Source: an uncultured Lachnospiraceae bacterium
GTDB taxonomy: Bacteria > Bacillota > Clostridia > Lachnospirales > Lachnospiraceae
Assembly (NCBI GenBank): GCA_900554205.1
Contig: USGM01000146.1
Coordinates: 1-5,893 of the forward strand
Direction of reading: 5' to 3'
DNA length: 5,893 bases
Translations under genes and position numbers: made by a program
Part shown: positions 1 to 4,256 of the stretch, in pieces
Numbering within the stretch: the stretch's first letter is position 1
Layout of the letters: every line of letters begins with the position of its first letter
Notes under the pieces: model-generated
The model's database searches: none
What the model was told of the DNA's origin: nothing
Seen by the model: only the letters and a program-made list of their open reading frames with translations

Positions 1-174
1 AGAACACAGATGGTAATTTCACCACAGATTTTCTAAAATATATGCTTTTGATATAGTTTACCATAATGTATGGCGGTTTTGCAAGCCCTAAAATGGATAT
101 GAACCGGAGGAACGTTTCTTCTGCCATACAAGAGAGAAATCGCACGTGCAGCTTAAAGAGTTTGACGCCTTTCG

Positions 175-386
175 CATGCACAGACACTGAAAAACTACCT
201 GCGCTTTGGCGGGCTTGCCTATTTCCGCATGCACAGATGCCTGAAAACTACCTGCGCTTTGGCAGGCTTGCCTATTTCCGCATGCACAGACGTCTAAAAA
301 CTACCTGCACTTTGGCGAGTCTGCCAATTTCCGCTGGTACAAATGCCGGAGAAGTACGTGCATCGCAGCGGTTTTGCTGCTTGTCG
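175..386. repeat. 53-bp tandem repeat, three clear copies plus one decayed
   Basis: Copies start at 175, 228 and 281, exactly 53 bases apart, each beginning CATGCACAGA. By direct alignment, copies 1 and 2 match at 47 of 53 positions and copies 2 and 3 at 44 of 53. A fourth segment (334-386) keeps the same 53-base phase but matches copy 2 at only about 31 of 53, so it looks like an eroded copy. Each unit contains the core ACTACCTGC followed by a TTTGGC segment. Copy 2 also has an internal inverted repeat (GCCTG...CAGGC). There are no unique spacers between units, so this is not a CRISPR array. 53 is not a multiple of three, so the array does not encode an in-frame protein repeat. Function is unknown; replication slippage or an intergenic element family are the simplest explanations. 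Confidence 0.85.
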
Positions 387-400
387 CATGTATAGATGCA

Positions 401-468
401 GGGTGCCATGCCGCAACAAGATGCCGCGGCAGGATACCAAGGTCAAAAGCAACATCCCTCTGGCACCC
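401..468. repeat. Inverted repeat enclosing a 10-bp palindrome
   Basis: GGGTGCCA at 401-408 is perfectly complemented by TGGCACCC at 461-468. The enclosed 52 bases contain a perfect palindrome, TGCCGCGGCA (422-431), and a second TGCCG copy at 409-413 that could pair with CGGCA at 427-431. Transcription past the end of the minus-strand GTPase-nuclease gene would fold this into a branched structure about 30-95 bases after the stop codon. No T-run follows it on either strand, so it is not a canonical intrinsic terminator. It may still stabilise or end that transcript. Confidence 0.45.
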
Positions 469-494
469 CAAGACAAAAGAAACGTCTCTCTGGC

Positions 495-3176
495 TCAGAG
501 GTAGGTCTCGCGCATCCGCTGCGATGCTGCCTCCACGGCATCGTGGAAGCCCCGCGCAGACAGCCGCACTGCGCCGTCTCCCCAGATAATCATCTGCTCC
601 AGCGCATCCGAGGTTGCGACCGTCACACGGTGCTTTTTGCCGATCTCATGCACCGTCTTCTCGATATACTGATCCGCCGTCTCCGCCTCTTTCGTATAGA
701 CCACATAAATATTATGATACTTCTGCACCGAGCGCTGCCCGCCCTTGACCTTGTAGGCATCAAAGACCAGTATCAGCGTTGCGCCGTGAAAGCCCTGAAA
801 ATTACAGCAGATGTCCATCAGCCTGTCCCTCGCACTGTCAAGGTTCAGCTCCGCAAGTGCCCGCAGTTCATCCCATGCAAAGATAATGTTGTAGCCGTCC
901 ACAAGGAAAAATTCCTCCGGCTTCTCTTTCTCGTTCTTCCGCCACTGCTTCTGCGGCTCCTCCGCAGGAACCTCTTCCTTCCTTGCACTGCCGGTATTCA
1001 GCTGATGGTAACGGTAGGGTTCATAGGACTGCGCCGTCTTTTTATAGGTCTGCTGAAAGATCGCCTCTATCTCCTCCTGCGTGATATAGCCCGAGGATGC
1101 CTCACCGGTGCCGCCCGGGCGCTTCCTCTGTGCCCTGTCCGGATAGTTCCCGGCGTCCGCCTCCTCGTTCTCCCCGTCGGGCTGCCAGCCACTCTCCAGA
1201 TGCGCGTACTGCGGGACATCCTGCCATTCGACAATCGTTCCCGCGCCATGGGAACAGAATACCGATGCCGACGGATTTTCCGTGTCCGCATCCGGGTCAT
1301 AGCCGATTCCGAGGACTACCTCCTCCTCATTATGACAGGGCTCGTAGCCCTTCAGCATACATGAGAGTCGCCCGCGGCCTCTCGTATAAGCGTTGACCTC
1401 CCGCTGGTACTCCCGCATCGTCGCTACCGGCGCGCTCCCTGTCAGCGTGCTCATCTCCCCCTCCGTCACGGGCGGTTCAAAGCTTCCCGACATTCTCTGG
1501 ATATCCGACATTGCGCGGCCGAGCTGCTCCGTCGGCACCTCAAGCGCGAAGGAAAACACCGGCTCCAGCAGCACGCTCTTGCACTGCATCAGCCCCTGTC
1601 GCAGCGCCCGGTAGGTCGCCTGCCGGAAGTCTCCTCCCTCCGTATGCTTGATGTGCGCCCTTCCGGTCAGCAGCGTAATCTTCACGTCTGTCAGCGGCGA
1701 GCCCGTCAGCACCCCCGGGTGCGCCCTCTCCTCCAGATGGGACAGAATCAGCCGCTGCCAGTTCCTGTCAAGCACATCCTCGCTGCATGTCGTCGCAAGC
1801 TCTAGCCCGCTCCCCGGTTCTCCCGGCTCCAGCAAAAGCTGTACTTCAGCATAATGGCGCAGCGGCTCGAAATGCCCGATGCCCACCGCCTTTGACGCAA
1901 TCGTCTCCTTGTAGAGAAGCTGTCCGTCGTCGAAGCTTACCTCCAACCCGAAGCGCTCCCGGATCAGGCTCTGCAGGATCTGCGTCTGAACCTCGCCCAT
2001 GACCTGCACATGGATTTCCTTCGCCTTTTCCCGCCAGACGACATTCAGCTCCGGCTCTTCCTCCTCCAGCTTCCGCATCTGCCCGAGGAGCTTTACCATA
2101 TCCGTTCCCTCCGGCGCAACCAGCCGGTAGGTCAGCACCGGCACAAGGACGGGCTGCTCATTCCGCCCTTCTTCTCCCAGCCCTTCTCCTGCAAAGGTTC
2201 TCCCGAGCCCGGTCACGGCGCAGATGCCTCCCGCTTCTACCGTCTCTGCCGTCCGGAAACCGGCGCCGTCACAGATTCTCAGCGTATCCGCCTTCTCCTC
2301 CCAGCGTTCCTCCTCCGACGCGGCGCTGCAATGGTTGTCCAGAAGCATCTTCACGCGCAGCACACCGCCCGTCACCTTCAGATGTGTCAACCGGTTTCCC
2401 GCCGCATCTCTGGAAATCTTATAGACCCTCGCCCCGAATGCCCCGGGATATTCCTTCTCCTGCGCGAACCGGCAGAGACCGTCAAGCAGCTCCTCCACAC
2501 CGTCAAGCTGCAAAGCCGCCCCGAAATAACAGGGAAAAAGCCGCCTGTCCCTGACCGCAGCCGCTATCGCCGCGTCACTGAGCTCCCCGCTCTCCAGATA
2601 TTCCTCCAGAAGCGCTTCACTGCACATGGCGATCTCCTCCCGCCACTGCGTGGAATCATCCGCCGCCCGGTCAAAAGCAACGCACCCGCTGTCGAGCCTG
2701 TCCTTCAGCTCCTCCATCAGCTTCGTCCGGTCCGTATCCGGCTGATCCATCTTATTAATGAAGAGAAAGGTCGGAATCCGGTATTTCTGCAACAGCTTCC
2801 AGAGCGTCGCCGTATGCGCCTGCACGCCGTCCGAACCGCTGATGACCAACAAGGCGTAGTCCAGCACCTGAAGTGTCCGCTCCATCTCCGCGGAAAAATC
2901 CACATGCCCGGGCGTATCCAGCAATATAATCTCCCTGTTCCGCCATTCCAGATTTGCCTGCTTGGAGAAGATCGTGATTCCCCTCTCCCGCTCAAGCGCA
3001 AAATTGTCCAGAAAGGCATCTCCGTGATCCACCCTGCCCGGTTTTCTAAGCTCTCCCGCCGTGTAGAGCAGTGCCTCGGAAAGCGTGGTCTTCCCCGCAT
3101 CGACATGTGCCAGTATTCCTAAGACAATCTTTGAGCTGCGCATATTTTCAAAATTCCTTTCCGTTGTTCTTGACAT
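495..3176 (-). CDS. Tet(M)/EF-G-like ribosomal GTPase fused to a Rae1/YacP-type NYN endoribonuclease
   Basis: The protein has 893 residues; Tet(M)-type proteins have about 640. The GTPase domain shows G1 AHVDAGKTT (23-31), G2 RERGITI (63-69), G3 DTPGH (87-91), G4 NKMD (141-144) and a G5-like FGAAL (218-222). Domain II spans about 245-345, domain III about 346-420, domain IV about 421-535 and domain V about 536-615, ending in a Tet(M)-like LKGYEPC. A hydrophilic linker (about 626-755) contains a predicted helix, TQEEIEAIFQQTYKK. Residues 756-893 match B. subtilis Rae1 (YacP) in order: FLVDGYNIIFAW, VFDAYKVKG, YTKEAETAD and VATSDALEQ, then GDGAVRLSARG. The acidic residues of the NYN site (D760, D806, D835) are present. 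Rae1 cleaves mRNA in the ribosomal A site, and Tet(M)-like GTPases bind the same region, so ribosome-directed mRNA cleavage or rescue is a reasonable inference. The Tet(M) loop YSPVS is replaced by HIKHT (508-512), which argues against tetracycline resistance. The start is uncertain: ATG at 3143 (MRSSKIVLG) fits the family N terminus better and has AAAGGAA upstream, while the 3176 ATG has AAGGA 12 bases upstream. The reading frame is intact throughout. Confidence 0.93.
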   Translation of the reverse strand: MSRTTERNFENMRSSKIVLGILAHVDAGKTTLSEALLYTAGELRKPGRVDHGDAFLDNFALERERGITIFSKQANLEWRNREIILLDTPGHVDFSAEMERTLQVLDYALLVISGSDGVQAHTATLWKLLQKYRIPTFLFINKMDQPDTDRTKLMEELKDRLDSGCVAFDRAADDSTQWREEIAMCSEALLEEYLESGELSDAAIAAAVRDRRLFPCYFGAALQLDGVEELLDGLCRFAQEKEYPGAFGARVYKISRDAAGNRLTHLKVTGGVLRVKMLLDNHCSAASEEERWEEKADTLRICDGAGFRTAETVEAGGICAVTGLGRTFAGEGLGEEGRNEQPVLVPVLTYRLVAPEGTDMVKLLGQMRKLEEEEPELNVVWREKAKEIHVQVMGEVQTQILQSLIRERFGLEVSFDDGQLLYKETIASKAVGIGHFEPLRHYAEVQLLLEPGEPGSGLELATTCSEDVLDRNWQRLILSHLEERAHPGVLTGSPLTDVKITLLTGRAHIKHTEGGDFRQATYRALRQGLMQCKSVLLEPVFSFALEVPTEQLGRAMSDIQRMSGSFEPPVTEGEMSTLTGSAPVATMREYQREVNAYTRGRGRLSCMLKGYEPCHNEEEVVLGIGYDPDADTENPSASVFCSHGAGTIVEWQDVPQYAHLESGWQPDGENEEADAGNYPDRAQRKRPGGTGEASSGYITQEEIEAIFQQTYKKTAQSYEPYRYHQLNTGSARKEEVPAEEPQKQWRKNEKEKPEEFFLVDGYNIIFAWDELRALAELNLDSARDRLMDICCNFQGFHGATLILVFDAYKVKGGQRSVQKYHNIYVVYTKEAETADQYIEKTVHEIGKKHRVTVATSDALEQMIIWGDGAVRLSARGFHDAVEAASQRMRETYL

Positions 3177-3198
3177 TTTTCCCCAAAATCCTTATAGT
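3170..3198 (+). promoter_or_regulatory. Sigma-A promoter for the TPP riboswitch-thiT transcript
   Basis: TTGACA at 3170-3175 and TATAGT at 3193-3198 are separated by exactly 17 bases. This is a perfect -35 box and a five-of-six -10 box for the housekeeping sigma factor. Transcription would begin near 3205, just before a tight 5-bp hairpin (GCTGC at 3210-3214, GCAGC at 3218-3222) and about 25 bases before the riboswitch aptamer. The -35 box overlaps the first possible start codon (3174-3176) of the divergent GTPase-nuclease gene, so the two genes share their control region. Confidence 0.85.
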
Positions 3199-3230
3199 AG
3201 TCTGGAAAAGCTGCATAGCAGCCATAAAAC

Positions 3231-3319
3231 CGCTAGGGGAGCACATCGCTGAGATTGAAGCAGGCATAACCGCTTCTAACCCTCACTACTTGAACCGGGT
3301 AATACCGGCGTAAGGAAGC
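3231..3319 (+). promoter_or_regulatory. TPP riboswitch aptamer (THI element)
   Basis: This RNA aptamer binds thiamine pyrophosphate. The conserved parts are in order: AGGG (3235-3238) pairing with CCCT (3280-3283) as P2; the pyrimidine-binding CTGAGA (3249-3254); a P3 extension GAAGC/GCTTC (3257-3261 with 3272-3276); and ACTTGAACCGGGTAATACC, whose CCGG (3295-3298) pairs with CCGG (3305-3308) around GTAATA as P5. It ends with GCGTAAGGAAGC, the conserved 3' signature. P1 looks short (GCT 3232-3234 with AGC 3317-3319). It sits between a consensus promoter and thiT, the usual place for thiamine-responsive control of a thiamine uptake gene. TPP binding is expected to switch the gene off. Confidence 0.95.
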
Positions 3320-3375
3320 AACGCAGAAAGCCATACGGTCATTCTGCATCCGCAAAATGCGGAGCCGATGTTGTC

Positions 3376-3407
3376 CCTCCTTAGCCAGAATAAGGAGGAT
3401 TTTTTTT
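3376..3407 (+). terminator. Riboswitch-controlled terminator that also sequesters the thiT RBS
   Basis: CCTCCTTA (3376-3383) pairs perfectly with TAAGGAGG (3391-3398) around a 7-base loop, followed by an A and eight Ts (3400-3407): an intrinsic terminator ending immediately before the thiT ATG. Its 3' arm is the Shine-Dalgarno itself, so the hairpin can block both transcription and translation. The competing fold is visible: TCCTTAGCC (3378-3386) can instead pair with GGC-G-TAAGGA (3307-3316) at the 3' end of the aptamer, nine pairs with one bulged G. With TPP bound, that aptamer strand is held in P5/P1 and the terminator forms; without TPP, the antiterminator can form. Two small hairpins lie between (GCAGAA 3323-3328 with TTCTGC 3342-3347; CCGCA 3350-3354 with TGCGG 3358-3362). 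Confidence 0.88.
3392..3398 (+). promoter_or_regulatory. thiT Shine-Dalgarno inside the terminator stem
   Basis: AAGGAGG is a perfect anti-16S match, nine bases before the ATG at 3408. It fixes the thiT start there rather than at the in-frame ATG at 3357, which lies inside the riboswitch leader (in the loop of the 3350-3362 hairpin) and has no ribosome-binding site. The site is fully paired when the 3376-3398 hairpin forms. Confidence 0.92.
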
Positions 3408-3989
3408 ATGAAAGACAAAAAAACAAAAATCTTAGTTGAGGGCGCTGTCATGGTAGCCCTTGCCACAGTCCTGAGCTTCATCCGGGTATTTAAACTCCCG
3501 TGGGGCGGCTCCATCACCCTTCTCTCCATGCTTCCCATCGTCCTCTTTTCCATCCGCAGAGGCGTCGGTGCCGGTCTCATGACAGCTTTCGCTTTCTCGC
3601 TCATCCAGTTTGCGCAGGGCGTCATGGACGGTCTCTTCGGCTGGGGACTTACCCCCGGTATGCTCATCGCCTGCATCTTCCTTGATTATCTCGGCGCCTT
3701 CACCGTGCTCGGCATCGCCGGACTCTTCCGCAAGAAAGGCCTTCCCGGATGGATTGGCGGCATCACCCTCGCAGTCGGACTGCGCTTCGTCCTGCACTTC
3801 CTGAGCGGCGTTGTCATCTGGCACAGCTTCGGAGAGCTCTGGAACGGCTTTGCCACCGAGAACACCTACCTCTACAGCTTTCTATATAATGGCTGCTACA
3901 TGCTGCCCGAGCTGATCTTCACACTGGCAGGCGCCGTCGCCCTCCTCAAAGTCCCCCAGACCAAGCGCTTCTTATTAACGGAGGAGTAA
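3408..3989 (+). CDS. thiT: ThiT, thiamine-binding S-component of an ECF transporter
   Basis: This 193-residue membrane protein captures thiamine outside the cell and passes it to the shared ECF energising module (EcfA, EcfA', EcfT), which is not in this window. The hydrophobic profile fits six membrane helices. Helix 1 carries the AxxxA pattern (A13, A17) that S-components use to contact EcfT. Thiamine-site residues known from Lactococcus lactis ThiT have visible counterparts: W32 in the LPWGGSI loop; D93-Y94 (Glu-Tyr in Lactococcus); H130 in FVLHFLSGVVIW; W138; Y156; and N161 in YSFLYNGCY. Length and motif order match the family. The gene is monocistronic as far as visible: a promoter and TPP riboswitch precede it, and convergent addA follows 266 bases after its stop. 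Expression should fall when TPP is plentiful. No clear terminator hairpin with a T-run follows the stop. Confidence 0.95.
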   Translation: MKDKKTKILVEGAVMVALATVLSFIRVFKLPWGGSITLLSMLPIVLFSIRRGVGAGLMTAFAFSLIQFAQGVMDGLFGWGLTPGMLIACIFLDYLGAFTVLGIAGLFRKKGLPGWIGGITLAVGLRFVLHFLSGVVIWHSFGELWNGFATENTYLYSFLYNGCYMLPELIFTLAGAVALLKVPQTKRFLLTEE

Positions 3990-4255
3990 TCCTAAATATT
4001 TTAATTCCCGGAAATCCTTAATATCTATGAAGGAAACCGTCTTGCACTACCTATATGCAGGTAACAGTTGCACGGGATGCACCTGACCACAAGCAGCGCA
4101 CTCTGGAGCCGCCGGTGCTTAGCTGGCGTACTCCGACAGCTTACGCACCGCTGCGTGCGGAAGGTAGCGAGAGCGTGCCTGCGGTGGTCTGTGCATTCCG
4201 CGCAACGTCCCTCGCGGAAAACTCCCCCTCGCAACGTCACTCGCTGGAACCTCCC
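3990..4255. other. Intergenic region between convergent thiT and addA
   Basis: No gene is supported in these 266 bases. The first ~60 are AT-rich. From about 4057 onward the composition becomes G+C-rich with many short inverted repeats: CAGGT/ACCTG (4058-4062 with 4081-4085), CGGTGC/GCACCG around 4114-4151 with an inner AGCTG/CAGCT pair, and TTCCGCG/CGCGGAA (4196-4202 with 4213-4219). The short frames crossing it on both strands have no ribosome-binding sites and no recognisable motifs. Neither thiT nor addA has an obvious hairpin-plus-T-run terminator here. The G+C-rich hairpins may serve as the shared 3' ends of the two convergent transcripts. Confidence 0.55.
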
Positions 4256-4256
4256 C
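4201..4256. repeat. 27-bp direct repeat, two copies next to the addA stop
   Basis: CGCAACGTCCCTCGCGG begins a 27-base unit at 4201-4227. It is repeated at 4230-4256 with 23 of 27 identical positions, both copies ending CTCCCC and separated by two bases. The second copy overlaps the last base of the addA stop codon. Copy 1 overlaps the perfect 7-bp inverted repeat at 4196-4219. Function is unknown; it may be the remnant of a small intergenic repeat element. Confidence 0.7.

Larger units (their letters stand above)
1..494. other. Non-coding, repeat-rich region at left edge
   Basis: I find no supportable gene here. The first ~110 bases are AT-rich, and the remainder is moderately G+C-rich and repetitive. 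It lies downstream of the GTPase-nuclease gene, which ends at 495, so part of it may be transcribed as that gene's 3' tail. The open frames crossing it are short, lack ribosome-binding sites, and read through the 53-bp tandem repeat, so they look fortuitous. A perfect 7-bp inverted repeat (ATGGTAA at 10-16, TTACCAT at 58-64) flanks the AT-rich part with a 41-base loop and may be chance. Two short frames touch the left edge (plus-strand stop at 54-56; minus-strand ATG at 64), but neither is long enough to assign to a neighbouring gene. Confidence 0.6.

Noticed and set aside
1..64. Gene ends at the left edge: a plus-strand frame stopping at 54-56 and a minus-strand ATG frame starting at 64
   Set aside because: Each offers only about 17-21 codons, with no ribosome-binding site for the latter and no recognisable motif, so neither can be told from chance.
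175..386. CRISPR array
   Set aside because: Repeats are directly abutting, 53 bases long, with no unique spacers and no cas genes in the window.
66..395. A 109-codon open frame on the plus strand across the tandem repeat
   Set aside because: It reads through the 53-bp array out of repeat phase, has no ribosome-binding site and shows no recognisable motif, so it is most likely fortuitous.
488..500. Small hairpin CTCTG-GCT-CAGAG at the stop codon of the fusion gene as a terminator
   Set aside because: The stem is only five pairs, it overlaps the stop codon, and the downstream T-richness on the minus strand is broken and several bases away.
396..1364. Long plus-strand frames antisense to the GTPase-nuclease gene (also 2010-3122)
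   Set aside because: They are G+C-driven shadows of a gene with clear domain motifs on the other strand, and their translations look like low-complexity Arg/Leu/Pro-rich noise.
495..3176. Annotation as a tetracycline-resistance protein or as elongation factor G
   Set aside because: The drug-displacing loop differs from Tet(M)/Tet(O), and the overall sequence and nuclease extension do not fit EF-G. The Tet(M)-like similarity is real but does not establish resistance.
3191..3196. Minus-strand TATAAG as the -10 box of the GTPase-nuclease promoter
   Set aside because: No acceptable -35 box lies 16-18 bases upstream, so I mention it only as a possibility in the start-site discussion.
3357..3407. 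Upstream in-frame ATG at 3357 extending ThiT by 17 residues
   Set aside because: It lies inside the riboswitch expression platform, has no ribosome-binding site and would add a non-conserved Arg/Cys-rich stretch, whereas the ATG at 3408 has a perfect AAGGAGG.
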